Notes: generated by a model from the letters alone, not told the origin. DNA of 64,000 nucleotides from Pleurocapsa sp. PCC 7319 (GCF_000332195.1 NZ_KB235922.1:2628211-2692210); one strand, 5' to 3'; shown: positions 37,301-45,217, counted from the stretch's first letter. Translations and numbers: made by a program.

Positions 37301-40300
37301 CCCGACGGTAACATTGAGTTTATGGGACGCATTGATTACCAAGTCAAGATACGTGGTTTTCGGATTGAAATTGGTGAGATTGAAGCTTTATTAGAACAAT
37401 ATCCCGCCATCCAGCAGACAGCGGTTTTGGCTTGTGAAGGAGTCTCTGGTAAACGTTTGGTGGCTTATTTAGTGCCCCATGATGAGCAGGAAGTCAGCAC
37501 CAGCGAATTACGTCAGTTCTTAAAGCAAAAACTGCCTGACTACATGCTGCCTTCAGTCTTTATGCAACTCGAGAGTTTCCCTCTAACTCCTAATGGCAAA
37601 ATCGACCGTCGGGCATTACCAGCACCAGAGCAAGTTAGAGGAGAAAGCGCAGCTACCTATGTTGCCCCGAGCACCCCCATCGAACAACAATTAGTCAGTA
37701 TTTGGACTCAAGTCCTTCAATTAGAACCCATTGGCATTGAAGATAACTTCTTCGAGCTGGGTGGACATTCACTACTAGCAACCCAAGTCATCTCTCGTAT
37801 TCGAGAAGCACAGAACACAGAAATATCCCTCAAAAACCTGTTTGAATCACCCACCATTGGCGAGTTAGCTCAACAGCTAGAAAGACTGGAAACACGGAGC
37901 GCGACGGTGGCACCAATTGTGCCAGTTTCCAGAAATGAACCACTAATTCTCTCCTTTGCTCAACAGAGACTGTGGTTTCTCCATCAACTCGAAGGAGCTA
38001 GCTCCACCTACAATATGCCTACTGCCTGGCAGGTAACAGGTAGATTAGAGCTGACAGCATTAGAGCAAGCAGTCTCGGAAATTGTGCGTCGTCACGAAAT
38101 ACTACGTACCAATTTTCAGATGGTCGATGGCATCGCGGTACAAGTGATTCGCCCCCATACCCCTATATCTGTGCCGGTAGTCAACCTAAAACACTTGTCC
38201 GAAGGAGAGGGAGAGGCAGAATTACAACGTATGCTCACCGAAGAAGTCGAGCGACCCTTTGACCTGAGTCAAGAACCCTTATTGCGCCTCCTTCTGATCG
38301 AGTTAGCTGCCGATTCCCAGGTGCTGCTGGTGAATATGCATCATATTATCTCCGATGGCTGGTCGATGGGAGTCTTTACTCAGGAATTATCCGCTCTCTA
38401 CAATGCTTATATTCAAGGACAACCATCTCCCTTACCAGAACTGTCAATTCAATATGCCGACTTTGCTCATTGGCAACGAGAGTGGTTACAAGGAGAAGTC
38501 TACCAGCATCAACTCGATTACTGGCAACAGCAACTAGCAGGAATTCCTGCACTATTGGAACTACCCACAGACCGAGCAAGACCGGCAGTGCAAACTTTTC
38601 AGGGGGGTGTAGTCCGATTCGAGCTACCAAGAGAATTAAGCAGCAAGCTCGAGGCACTCGGTCAACAGGCAGGAGCAACCCTGTTTATGACCCTGTTGGC
38701 TTCCTTCTCTATTCTGCTGTCTCGCTATAGTAACTCGGAAGATATTGTGGTTGGTTCTCCCATTGCCAACCGCAATCATCGACAATTGGAGTCCTTAATC
38801 GGCTTTTTGGTAAACACTTTGGTGTTGAGAACCAATGTGGAAGGGTCGTCTAGTTTCTGGGAACTACTGCAACAGGTGAGACAGAACACTTTAGATGCCT
38901 ATGCTCACCAAGATTTGCCCTTGGAGAAATTGGTAGAAGTACTGCAACCAGAAAGGAGTCTGAGCCATAATCCCCTGTTTCAGGTGATGTTTGCCATGGA
39001 GAATGGCACCGATGAAACTCACCAGATGTCGGATTTAACTCTGACTCCCCTGCCGGTAAATAAAGTTACTGCACAATTCGACCTGACTCTATCGATGTCC
39101 GAAACTCCAGAAGGATTAACGGGATTATGGGAATATAACAGCGATTTGTTTGACCCAGAGACGATTCAACGTCTGGCAGGACATTTTCAGGTCTTGTTAG
39201 AAGGGATTGTGGCAGCTCCCGAACAATCGATTTCCACTTTGCCTCTCCTGACACAAACCGAACGTCATCAGCTCTTAATCGAGTGGAACGACACTCAGCA
39301 AGAATATCCTCAGGATAAGTGCTTCCATCAATTATTTGAAGCTCAAGTACAAAAGACTCCTGATGCGATCGCTGTCGTCTTTGAAGATCAACAGCTAACT
39401 TATCGAGAATTAAATCAAAAAGCCAATCAATTGGCACATTATCTTCGCTCTCTTGGTGCTGGGAAAGATATATTCGTGGGTATTTATCTAGAGCGTTCCT
39501 TAGATATGGCGATCGCTTTCTTAGGTATTTTCAAAGCGGGAGCCGCTTATTTGCCTCTGGATACCAGCTATCCATCAGAGCGCATCGCTTTGATGATTGA
39601 AGATTCCCAAACTCCAATTATTTTAACCCAGCAGAAACTGCAATCATCTTTGCCCGAACATAATGCCACGGTCATCTGTCTCGATCGCCATTGGTCTTCT
39701 ATTGCTCAGCACGGTCCATCCAATCCAGTTAATCAAACCTCTCCGGAAAATCTCGCTTATCTAATTTATACTTCTGGTTCTACTGGTAAACCCAAGGGGG
39801 TAATGATTCCTCATCGCGGCTTGGTTAACCATAATCTGGCTATGATTCAAGAATTTGATCTCCAGCCAGGCGATCGCATCCTACAATTTGCCTCAATTAG
39901 TTTTGATATTGCGGTGGAAGAGCTTTTCCCTAGCTGGATTAGTGGTGCCACTGTTGTCTTCCGCCCCGAAGAGTTGCTCTTATCTGCCACTGATTTCCTC
40001 CAGTTTGTGCAACAACAGGCAGTGACGATTCTTAACTTGCCCACTGCTTTTTGGCATCAACTGGTGACTCAAATGTCTCAGCTGGAACTGGTCTTAACCC
40101 AGACAGTTCGTTTGTTGGTAGTGGGGGGCGAAAAAGCATCTCGTTCTCTCTATGACCAATGGCTTAAGTTGGTAGGAGAACAATGTCGCTGGCTTAATGC
40201 TTATGGTCCAACCGAAACTACTGTCACAGCAACAGTCTATGAACCTGCTGCCAATTCAAAAACCGAACAAGCTGTATCGGAAATTCCCATTGGTCGCCCC

Positions 40301-41911
40301 ATTGCCAACACCAAGACTTATATCTTAGATCGACAGTTACAACCAGTGCCCATTGGTGTCCCTGGAGAACTGCACCTGGAAAGTCGGGGTATCGCCCGAG
40401 GATATTTTAGTCGACCGGAGTTGACAGCCCAAAAGTTCATCAGCAATCCTTTCAGCAGCGATACCAACAATCTGCTCTATAAAACGGGAGACTTAGTTCG
40501 TTATTTGCCCGACGGTAACATTGAGTTTGTAGGTCGTATTGATTACCAAGTCAAGATACGTGGTTTTCGGATTGAAATTGGTGAAATTGAAGCTTTATTA
40601 GAACAACATCCCACCATCCAGCAGACAGCGGTTTTGGCTTGCGAAGGAGTTTCTGGTAAACGTTTGGTGGCTTATTTAGTGCCCGATGATGAGCAGGAAG
40701 TCAGCAACAGCGAATTACGTCAGTTCTTAAAGCAAAAACTGCCTGACTACATGCTGCCTTCAGTCTTTATGCAAATGGAGAGTTTCCCTCTGACTCCCAA
40801 TGGCAAAATAGACCGTCGGGCATTACCAGCACCAGAGCTTAACCAGCACTATCTAGATAGTGATTTCGTTGCCCCACGAAATGAATTAGAACAAAAGCTA
40901 GCTCTGATCTGGCAAGAGGTTTTGAATATTCAATCGATTGGTATTCAAGATAACTTTTTCCATCTTGGGGGGCATTCTTTGCTAGCTATTCAGCTATCTA
41001 CTAAGCTGAAACAAACTTTTGAAGTTAATTTACCTTTGGCGGCATTATTTCAAATGCCGACCATTCAGCAGCAGGCTAGTTTCTTAGAACAGAAAGCCAA
41101 TTCTCAATCTTGGTCTCCACTAGCATCTATTCAACCTAATGGTTCTAAAACTCCTCTATTTTTATTTGAAGGGGTTGGTATTTACTATCCTCTATCATCT
41201 TGTCTGGGTGAGAACCAACCTGTTTATGGCTTGTCAATTGAAATGATTGATGATTCCAAGCACTGGTTTGATGATATAGAAGGCTTAGTAGAACTCTATA
41301 TTAAGGAAATTAGAACTGTTCAGCCTCAAGGACCTTACTATTTTGGTGGTATATCTTTCGGTGGCATGGTGGCTTTAGAAGCGGCTCAACAACTTCAAGC
41401 CCAAGGCGAAAAAGTTGCTCTCTTAGCTTTGTTCGATACTTGGGGACCTAATGCCTATGTTCGACACCCTCTTTATAAGAGACTTGGGACTCATTTACGT
41501 AAATTTTCTCGTTTGGGACTTGAGTATCTTGCATCCAAGAACAATTGGCTCCAAGGGAATGTAGATCAGGTTCAACAGCAATCTTGGACATCAATCAATA
41601 AGTTTAATTTGAATTTAGCCGAGGAAAATTATCAAGTTCAAAAAGAGCGACGATTAATTAAAGTAAATCAAATATACGATCGAGCTACACAAAACTATAT
41701 ACCGCGACCATATTCAGGTGATATTACCCTATTTAGGTCTATACAAATGGATGAAATGCTGGAATTTGGAGATGTAGATCCTCAATTGGGTTGGGGTAAT
41801 CTAGCCGTAGGAGGATTGGAAATTATTGATATTCCTGGCGATCATCTCGGAATTTTAAAAGAGCCTCATGTTGCTAAATTAGCTCAAGAATTAGAAATTC
41901 GCATAGATTAA
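28334..41911 (+). CDS. Four-module nonribosomal peptide synthetase with terminal thioesterase
   Basis: 4,525 aa; start ATG 28334. Order with rough residues: C1 8-450, A1 479-970, T1 about 1013; C2 1080-1515, A2 1540-2020, T2 about 2067; C3 2130-2570, A3 2595-3090, T3 about 3136; C4 3200-3640, A4 3665-4165, T4 about 4207; TE 4270-4525. Every C has HHIISDG or HHVISDG. T domains carry LGGHSLL. The TE has GGISFGG and GDHLG. Ten-residue A-domain codes read by alignment to GrsA (final Lys assumed): A1 DFWNIGMVHK (Thr), A2 DASTIAAVCK (Tyr-like aromatic), A3 DIENVGTVTK and A4 DIENVGAVTK (unassigned). There are no epimerase, methyltransferase or ketosynthase domains. A starting C domain suggests an acylated N-terminus or an upstream donor. 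Predicted chain: Thr-Tyr-X-X, released or cyclised by the TE. Confidence 0.96.
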   Translation: MNQIVPLTCKEEFSLSLAQQRLWVLHQLEGASSTYNMPTAWQVTGRLELTALEQAVSEIVRRHEILRTNFQVVDGTAVQVIRPHTPISLPLIDLQHLSEGESEAQLQRILTEEAERPFDLSQEPLLRLLLIELAADSQVLLVNMHHIISDGWSMGVFTQELSALYNAYIQGQPSPLPELSIQYADFAHWQREWLQGEVYQRQLDYWQQQLAGIPELLELPTDRARPAVQTFHGGVVRFELSRELSRKLEAISQQAGATLFMTLLASFSILLSRYSNSEDIVIGSPIANRNHRQLESLIGFLVNTLVLRTNVEGSSSFWELLQQVRQTTLDAYGHQDLPLEKLVEVLQPERSLSHNPLFQVMFAMENGTDETHQMSDLTLTPLPVNKVTAQFDLTLSMSETPEGLTGLWEYNSDLFDPETIQRLAGHFQVLLEGIVAAPEQSISTLPLLTSAERHQLLFEWNDTEQEYPQDKCIHQLFEEQVKLHPDSIAVVFEDQQLTYEELNIKANQLAHYLQKLGVQQEQLVGICVERSLDTVISILGILKAGGAYVPLDPAYPSERIAYSISDSEVKVLLTQEKYVTKLPKHQAKIVCLDRDWQEIANCNLGNPKKEVQPTNVAYVIYTSGSTGKPKGVLVKHFNVVRLFTATQDWYKFDRNDVWTLFHSYAFDFSVWELWGALIYGGKLVVVPYLVSRSPENFWQLLSNEGVTVLNQTPSAFLQLIQVEENANIAPQLNLRYVIFGGEALEVQSLRPWFKRHGDRSPQLVNMYGITETTVHVTYRPISMEDLEKSSSVIGYPIPDLKLYLLNSHLQPVPIGVTGEMYISGAGLARGYLNREDLTKERFIHNPFSTDPESKLYKSGDLARYLPNGELEYLGRIDHQVKIRGFRIELGEIESHLSSHPSIGNCLVTAREDLPGDKRLVAYLVATENFSPTTKELRSFLQQTLPQYMIPSHFVLMEQFPLTPNGKIDRRALPAPEQVRGESAATYVAPSTPIEQQLVSIWTQVLQLEPIGIEDNFFELGGHSLLATQVISRIRETQNTEISLKNLFESPTIGELAQQLERLETQSTTVAPIVTVSRNEPLILSFAQQRLWFLHQLEGASSTYNMPTAWQVTGRLELTALEQAVSGIVRRHEILRTNFKMVDGTAVQVIRPHNPLSVPIVDLQHLSEGESEAELQRILTEEAERPFDLSQEPLLRLLLIKLAADSQVLLVNMHHVISDGWSMGVFTQELSALYNAYIQGQPSPLPELSIQYADFAHWQREWLQGEVYQRQLDYWQQQLAGIPELLELPTDRARPAVQTFQGGVVRFELPRELSSKLEALGQQAGATLFMTLLASFSILLSRYSNSEDIVVGSPIANRNHRQLESLIGFLVNTLVLRTNVEGSSSFWELLQQVRQTTLDAYGHQDLPLEKLVEVLQPERSLSHNPLFQVMFVLQNAMEQTRQMSDLTLTPLAVDKFTAQFDLTLSMSETPEGLTGLWEYNSDLFDPETIQLLAGHFQVLLEGIVAAPEQSISTLPLLTQTERHQLLIEWNDTHDTQQEYPQDKCFHQLFEAQAQKTPDAIAVIFEDQQLTYRELNQKANQLAHYLKQLEVKPETLVGISMERSLLMIIGFLGVLKAGAVYVPLDPSYPPDRLRYIIEDSQLSVLLTCSGVLSPELTAGCMAINLESQQNTIAEYSTDNLDLTYSLDALAYVIYTSGSTGKPKGVLVSHRGIGNLALAQSHAFGIKADSCVLQFASFSFDASISEIVMTFVAGAKLCLATSESLLPGMNLLELLRQKQITHVTLPPSALAVLPHEPLPELEAIIVAGESCPPELAAQWSQGRKFFNAYGPTETTVCATICLYDHHNNNLPIGRPIANTQIYILDELLQPVPIGVVGEIYIGSVGIAKGYLNRPELTEQRFIINPFDDSEKLYKTGDLARYLPNGELEYLGRIDHQVKIRGFRIELGEIESHLSSHPSISNCLVTAREDLPGDKRLIAYFVATDDSSLTTKELRSFLQQTLPQYMIPSHFVLMEQFPLTPNGKIDRRALPAPEQVREESAATYVAPQTPIEQQLVSIWTQVLQLEPIGIEDNFFELGGHSLLATQVISRIREIQNTEISLKNLFESPTICELAQQLEILQTQNTTVAPIVTVSRNEPLILSFAQQRLWFLNQLEGASSTYNMPTAWELKGLLQVTVLEQAVSEIVRRHEILRTNFEMVDGIAVQVIRPHTPISLPLIDLQHLSEGEGEAELQRILTEEVERPFDLSQEPLLRLVLIKLATDSQVLLVNMHHIISDGWSMGVFTQELSSLYNAYIQGQPSPLPELSIQYADFAHWQREWLQGEVYQRQLNYWQQQLTGIPELLELPTDRARPAVQTFQGGVIRFELPRELSRKLEAISQQAGATLFMTLLASFSILLSRYSNLEDIVIGSPIANRNHRQLESLIGFLVNTLVLRTNVEGSSSFWELLQQVRQTTLDAYAHQDLPLEKLVEVLQPERSLSHNPLFQVMFAMENGTNQTQQMPDLTLTPIPVEQATSQFDLTLSMSETPKGLTGLWEYNSDLFDPETIQRLAGHFQVLLEGIVATPEKSISTLPLLREAERHQLLIEWNDTQQEYPQDKCFHQLFEAQVEKTPNAIAVVFEDQQLTYRELNQKANQLAHYLRSLGAKADSFVGIYLERSLDMAIAFLGIFKAGAAYLPLDLSYPSERIALMIEDSQTPIILTQQKLRESLPENTATVVCLDRHWSSIAQHSSSNPVNQTYPENLAYLIYTSGSTGKPKGVMIPHRGLVNHNLAMIQEFDLQPGDRVLQFASISFDIAVEELFPSWISGATVVFRPEDLLLAATDILQFVQQQEVTILNLPTAFWHQLVTEISQLELVLPQTVRLLVVGGEKASRSLYDRWVKLVGEQCRWLNTYGPTETTVTATVYEPAANPETEQSVSEIPIGRPIANTKTYILDRQLKPVPIGVPGELHLESWGIARGYFNRPELTAQKFISNPFSSDTNNLLYKTGDLVRYLPDGNIEFMGRIDYQVKIRGFRIEIGEIEALLEQYPAIQQTAVLACEGVSGKRLVAYLVPHDEQEVSTSELRQFLKQKLPDYMLPSVFMQLESFPLTPNGKIDRRALPAPEQVRGESAATYVAPSTPIEQQLVSIWTQVLQLEPIGIEDNFFELGGHSLLATQVISRIREAQNTEISLKNLFESPTIGELAQQLERLETRSATVAPIVPVSRNEPLILSFAQQRLWFLHQLEGASSTYNMPTAWQVTGRLELTALEQAVSEIVRRHEILRTNFQMVDGIAVQVIRPHTPISVPVVNLKHLSEGEGEAELQRMLTEEVERPFDLSQEPLLRLLLIELAADSQVLLVNMHHIISDGWSMGVFTQELSALYNAYIQGQPSPLPELSIQYADFAHWQREWLQGEVYQHQLDYWQQQLAGIPALLELPTDRARPAVQTFQGGVVRFELPRELSSKLEALGQQAGATLFMTLLASFSILLSRYSNSEDIVVGSPIANRNHRQLESLIGFLVNTLVLRTNVEGSSSFWELLQQVRQNTLDAYAHQDLPLEKLVEVLQPERSLSHNPLFQVMFAMENGTDETHQMSDLTLTPLPVNKVTAQFDLTLSMSETPEGLTGLWEYNSDLFDPETIQRLAGHFQVLLEGIVAAPEQSISTLPLLTQTERHQLLIEWNDTQQEYPQDKCFHQLFEAQVQKTPDAIAVVFEDQQLTYRELNQKANQLAHYLRSLGAGKDIFVGIYLERSLDMAIAFLGIFKAGAAYLPLDTSYPSERIALMIEDSQTPIILTQQKLQSSLPEHNATVICLDRHWSSIAQHGPSNPVNQTSPENLAYLIYTSGSTGKPKGVMIPHRGLVNHNLAMIQEFDLQPGDRILQFASISFDIAVEELFPSWISGATVVFRPEELLLSATDFLQFVQQQAVTILNLPTAFWHQLVTQMSQLELVLTQTVRLLVVGGEKASRSLYDQWLKLVGEQCRWLNAYGPTETTVTATVYEPAANSKTEQAVSEIPIGRPIANTKTYILDRQLQPVPIGVPGELHLESRGIARGYFSRPELTAQKFISNPFSSDTNNLLYKTGDLVRYLPDGNIEFVGRIDYQVKIRGFRIEIGEIEALLEQHPTIQQTAVLACEGVSGKRLVAYLVPDDEQEVSNSELRQFLKQKLPDYMLPSVFMQMESFPLTPNGKIDRRALPAPELNQHYLDSDFVAPRNELEQKLALIWQEVLNIQSIGIQDNFFHLGGHSLLAIQLSTKLKQTFEVNLPLAALFQMPTIQQQASFLEQKANSQSWSPLASIQPNGSKTPLFLFEGVGIYYPLSSCLGENQPVYGLSIEMIDDSKHWFDDIEGLVELYIKEIRTVQPQGPYYFGGISFGGMVALEAAQQLQAQGEKVALLALFDTWGPNAYVRHPLYKRLGTHLRKFSRLGLEYLASKNNWLQGNVDQVQQQSWTSINKFNLNLAEENYQVQKERRLIKVNQIYDRATQNYIPRPYSGDITLFRSIQMDEMLEFGDVDPQLGWGNLAVGGLEIIDIPGDHLGILKEPHVAKLAQELEIRID
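28384..39330 (+). repeat. Four near-identical C-domain repeats inside the NRPS gene
   Basis: About 1.35 kb recurs near 28384, 31580, 34740 and 37950. Long tracts are identical at the DNA level, for example the segment encoding LPELSIQYADFAHWQREWLQ. The T-domain and linker segments (near 31255 and 37620) and the whole A3/A4 regions (36120-37610 and 39330-40825) are also near-duplicates. Such repeats favour recombination and can confuse assembly. Confidence 0.9.
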
Positions 41912-42019
41912 TCCAATTTATCTTTTCAAGTTTTCAGCTAACGGCTAAAAGCTTCTAATAATCTGGAACTACTTATCTGCGTAAAGTTCTAATAGCAAGT
42001 ACCTATTGGGTATAATTCG

Positions 42020-43657
42020 ATGAAAAATATATTTCTTTTTACTTTATCTTGCATCCTAATTGGTGCTAGAGCTTCTAATGCCGAAAAACTAAAAGTTGAT
42101 GGCAACTTTCTTTCTCCTGCTCAAAAATCTTTAACCTTTTCTCATTCCTTAGCAGGAAATTCAGCCCTAAAGGATAAATTTGCTTTTTCCGGTAAATTTC
42201 CTCTAGGGATTAACCTTGCAAAAGATGTGAGTTGGTCAAATAGCAAAATGTGGGTCAATGTAGTCAAAGGTGCCAGAGATTGGGGATATGTAGATAGACC
42301 CTATGAGAAAGATCCTAATCTTAAATTGTCAGAAAAAGGATATCCTCTATCCGATGCTGGACTATGGTTTGAGGGACTTGAGTACCAGCCGGGGGTGTGG
42401 CAATTTTCCTATAAGGGAAGTGGCGATATTTCTTTTACCTTTGGTGGAACCTTGCTTTCTACCACAAGAGAAGCGGATGGAACTGTAACTGGTACTTTTC
42501 TAAGGTCTGATCGCAAAACTTCTGATGGTGAGTTGGATTCAGTGCATTTAATAATGCGAAATATAGACCCTGATAATCCACCATACGATTTAAAAGTTGT
42601 TGCCTCAGGTTATGATTTAAACTCCCCAGATGTATTCACTACAGAGTTTCTGGATTTTGTGAAACCTTTTAAAATTTTGCGATACATGGATCTTCTGGAG
42701 ACTAATCACAGCTCTGTTAAAACCTGGAGCGATCGCATTAAGCCTGATGCACCAGGGTCAGGTGTTGCCTATGAAGATTTAATTGAACTGTCAAATATTA
42801 CTAACAAAGAAGCCTGGATTACTTTGCCACATCTTGCTGATGATGAGCATATACGCCAAACTGCAAGATTATTTGCTCAAAAATATGATCGCGACTTGAA
42901 TCTATATCTGGAGAACAGTAACGAGTTGTGGAACTGGGTCTTTGACCAAACCTATGACTTGCACAATTCAATTCTCGATCAATTGATGGCAGCAGAAAAT
43001 TTAACAGAAGCAGAAGCAATTGCTAACAAAGACCATGAGCAATTGCCACAAAAAGCAGTTGTTGACCGACTTTGTCATATTGCTGATATCTTTCGTCAGG
43101 AATTTGGTGACCGCGCAGATCGAATCAAACCGGTTCTGGCAGGGCAAGCCTCCAATAGTTGGCATATTAGCAAAGGCTTGGAACATCTTACTGCGACAAG
43201 TAGACAAAGTTCGTGTAATCTTCATGCGATCGCCATTGCCCCTTATATCGATACTTACGATGGTGAGGATTTTAACCCCAATTCTGTGGATGAAGTTTTC
43301 TCCTCAATGCGCGAATATTACGAAGCAGAAATTAAACCACAAATTACGGAACACGCAGAATTAGCGAAAAACTATAATTTGAAACTTTATGCCTATGAAG
43401 GTGGACAACATCTTACTGGTTCTGATGCTCTGGAGATCAAGACTGCCGCACAAAACGATCCGAGAATGGGTCAACTACTTCAAGATTATTTTTGCTTCTG
43501 GAAAGAATCTGGTGGGGAAGATTTTGTTTATTACTCCAGCATCAGCGGCAACTCAGAAGATGGTCATTGGGGTGTAAAAACTAGTATTAGTCAGAAAGAA
43601 AGCGTCAAGCACCAAGCCCTTATCGATACCATTGAGAAAGGAGCTTGCACCAAATAA
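42020..43657 (+). CDS. Secreted glycoside-hydrolase-like protein (TIM-barrel type)
   Basis: 545 aa with a signal peptide (about 1-20). After a beta-rich N-terminal part (PLGINLAKDVSWSN, then GVWQFSYKGSGDISFTFGG) there is a barrel-like region. LYLENSNELWNW (about residue 297) has the Asn-Glu pair typical of the acid/base in clan GH-A, and LYAYEGGQHL (about 459) offers a second Glu that could be the nucleophile. I recognise the overall pattern but not a numbered family. It lies about 110 bp after the NRPS on the same strand; co-transcription is possible, but a link to the peptide is not shown. Confidence 0.6.
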   Translation: MKNIFLFTLSCILIGARASNAEKLKVDGNFLSPAQKSLTFSHSLAGNSALKDKFAFSGKFPLGINLAKDVSWSNSKMWVNVVKGARDWGYVDRPYEKDPNLKLSEKGYPLSDAGLWFEGLEYQPGVWQFSYKGSGDISFTFGGTLLSTTREADGTVTGTFLRSDRKTSDGELDSVHLIMRNIDPDNPPYDLKVVASGYDLNSPDVFTTEFLDFVKPFKILRYMDLLETNHSSVKTWSDRIKPDAPGSGVAYEDLIELSNITNKEAWITLPHLADDEHIRQTARLFAQKYDRDLNLYLENSNELWNWVFDQTYDLHNSILDQLMAAENLTEAEAIANKDHEQLPQKAVVDRLCHIADIFRQEFGDRADRIKPVLAGQASNSWHISKGLEHLTATSRQSSCNLHAIAIAPYIDTYDGEDFNPNSVDEVFSSMREYYEAEIKPQITEHAELAKNYNLKLYAYEGGQHLTGSDALEIKTAAQNDPRMGQLLQDYFCFWKESGGEDFVYYSSISGNSEDGHWGVKTSISQKESVKHQALIDTIEKGACTK

Positions 43658-43724
43658 GTAAACAGCTATTAGCTATTAGCTATTAGCTGACCTCACCCTT
43701 AAATTACCTTAACCCAAACTGAGG

Positions 43725-44309
43725 TTAATTAGACACTTCCGCCATTTCAATTGTACGGTTGTCTATGTCTTTAACTAAAAAATTCAAAGGGCGATCGCGA
43801 CGTATTTTGTATCTCAAACGTCTTGACTGAATTCGCAATAAAAGAGCCTCTAAGCAATCTCGATCAAAGCAAACATGACGTTGACGATCTTTATAGCCCC
43901 CACTTGCACCCGCAATAATATGAAGTTGGGTATTTTTTTTCAGTTGATACCACAGTCCTTCTGAGCCACTTAAACCAGTACCACCAGGAGTTGTTGACAT
44001 GTATAAAGGGTCAAGTCCCCCAGCTCCCATCGCCTGTTCGTAATTGTAGTAATAGTGCAAAGGGATATCTGCTGCGGGAAGCTCTAGTAAACCTTCATAA
44101 AACTGTTGGGCGTTTCGTAGGTCTGACACCATCACAGTATATACTTTGGGTGCGCTACGGAGGAACATCCACATCGCGCCAGCATAGGCTACTAATAGCA
44201 TTACCATAATACCTTGAGTAGAAAACAAACTATCCAAAGCAATGGGAGGTAAAAACGCACCTAAGAAAGTTGTTATTAATGTACCTGAGAAAATGGTGTT
44301 AGCTATCAT
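43725..44309 (-). CDS. VOC (glyoxalase-like) domain protein with N-terminal membrane helices
   Basis: 194 aa from ATG 44309. Two hydrophobic segments (TFLGAFLPPIALD and GIMVMLLVAYAGAMWMFL, within residues 1-52) precede a VOC-type fold. That fold begins KVYTVMVSDLRNAQQFYEGL and includes LHYYYNYEQAMG, WYQLKKNTQLHIIAGASGG, HVCFDRDCLEALLLR and a closing FLVKDIDNRTIEMAE. No metal-site pattern was established, so the reaction is unknown. The domain probably faces the cytoplasm on a membrane anchor. Confidence 0.7.
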   Translation of the reverse strand: MIANTIFSGTLITTFLGAFLPPIALDSLFSTQGIMVMLLVAYAGAMWMFLRSAPKVYTVMVSDLRNAQQFYEGLLELPAADIPLHYYYNYEQAMGAGGLDPLYMSTTPGGTGLSGSEGLWYQLKKNTQLHIIAGASGGYKDRQRHVCFDRDCLEALLLRIQSRRLRYKIRRDRPLNFLVKDIDNRTIEMAEVSN

Positions 44310-44366
44310 CTTGAACTAAAAAAAATATTTATATTTTTATTTATTTTTTCCTGTTACAGGTAGATC

Positions 44367-45074
44367 TTATTGAGTTAAGCCATGCTGTAAGGCAAAACGG
44401 ACTAATTCTGTACGACTGTTGGTACCAGTTTTACCAAATAGACGACTGACATATTTTTCGACATTTCTCACGCTAGTATTTAAGTCACGGGCAATTTCTT
44501 TATTCATTAAACCCTGAGCAACTAAATCTAAAACACTTTGCTCTCTTGGGGTTAAATCAATTTTAATCGGCGGCGGCGTAACCGCAATTCCCGAATTTCC
44601 ACCTAATTTATTGTCTAACTTGGCTTTAATTTCTACTAACTCTTTGGCAATTTTTTCTAATTCCGAACTATTGTCTTGATTATCTGTAGCGACTTGATTT
44701 TTGGATAGTAAATTTTTGACGATCGCTTCTAGTTCTTCAGGATCAAAAGGTTTAGCCAAATAAGCATCGCAACCCGCTTCGTATCCTTGAATGCGATCGC
44801 TAGTCATACCTCTAGCTGTCAGAAAAACTACAGGAATAGAACGGTAGCGTGGATCGTCCCTGAGTTTTTGTAAAAATTCATAACCATTGACTTGAGGCAT
44901 CATAATATCTGAAATAATCAGATCGGGAGCTTGAGATTCTATTGTTTGCCAAGCTTCTTCGGCATTGCTGGCAGCGGTCACGCTCCATGCTTCATTATCT
45001 TCTAAGTATGCTTGTACGGATTCTCTGATACCAGGTTCATCGTCTACTAATAATAGTTGTTGTTTTTCTGACAT
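44367..45074 (-). CDS. rre1: Response regulator, Ycf29/Rre1 type (receiver plus LuxR helix-turn-helix)
   Basis: 235 aa. The receiver domain (about 1-125) has LLLVDDEPGIRE, the phospho-acceptor Asp in LIISDIMMPQVNGY, VFLTARG and AYLAKPFDPEEL. A linker of about 50 residues leads to a LuxR/NarL DNA-binding domain, LTPREQSVLDLVAQGLMNKE then IARDLNTSVRNVEKYV. The sequence agrees best with Rre1 (Ycf29), the stress-response regulator partnered with Hik2 in cyanobacteria (from memory). It follows pstS but is probably a separate unit, because a terminator-like hairpin lies between. Confidence 0.78.
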   Translation of the reverse strand: MSEKQQLLLVDDEPGIRESVQAYLEDNEAWSVTAASNAEEAWQTIESQAPDLIISDIMMPQVNGYEFLQKLRDDPRYRSIPVVFLTARGMTSDRIQGYEAGCDAYLAKPFDPEELEAIVKNLLSKNQVATDNQDNSSELEKIAKELVEIKAKLDNKLGGNSGIAVTPPPIKIDLTPREQSVLDLVAQGLMNKEIARDLNTSVRNVEKYVSRLFGKTGTNSRTELVRFALQHGLTQ

Positions 45075-45162
45075 AAGGTTTCTAAATTAAGCTTTGTCGC
45101 TATATAGACCATAGCTATTTCCATAATAAGACTTATGAGCAAAATTAGAGGCTCAACAAAAC

Positions 45163-45190
45163 AATTCCCCATCAATATTGACAGGGAATT
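45163..45190 (-). terminator. Terminator-like hairpin after pstS
   Basis: On the minus strand AATTCCC pairs with GGGAATT across 14 nt, followed by GTTTTG. It lies about 30 bp after the pstS stop. The T-run is weak. Confidence 0.5.
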
Positions 45191-45217
45191 TAATAAAGGT
45201 TTAAATTTCCAACGATT

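Noticed and set aside
28446-40044. Open frames of 60-123 codons on the minus strand and in shifted plus frames within the NRPS gene
   Set aside because: They repeat at the same place in each module because the modules repeat, have no ribosome binding sites, and are shadows of the large frame.
43665-43690. AGCTATTAGCTATTAGCT microrepeat after the glycosidase-like gene
   Set aside because: Short slippage-type repeat without T-run or stem long enough for a terminator.
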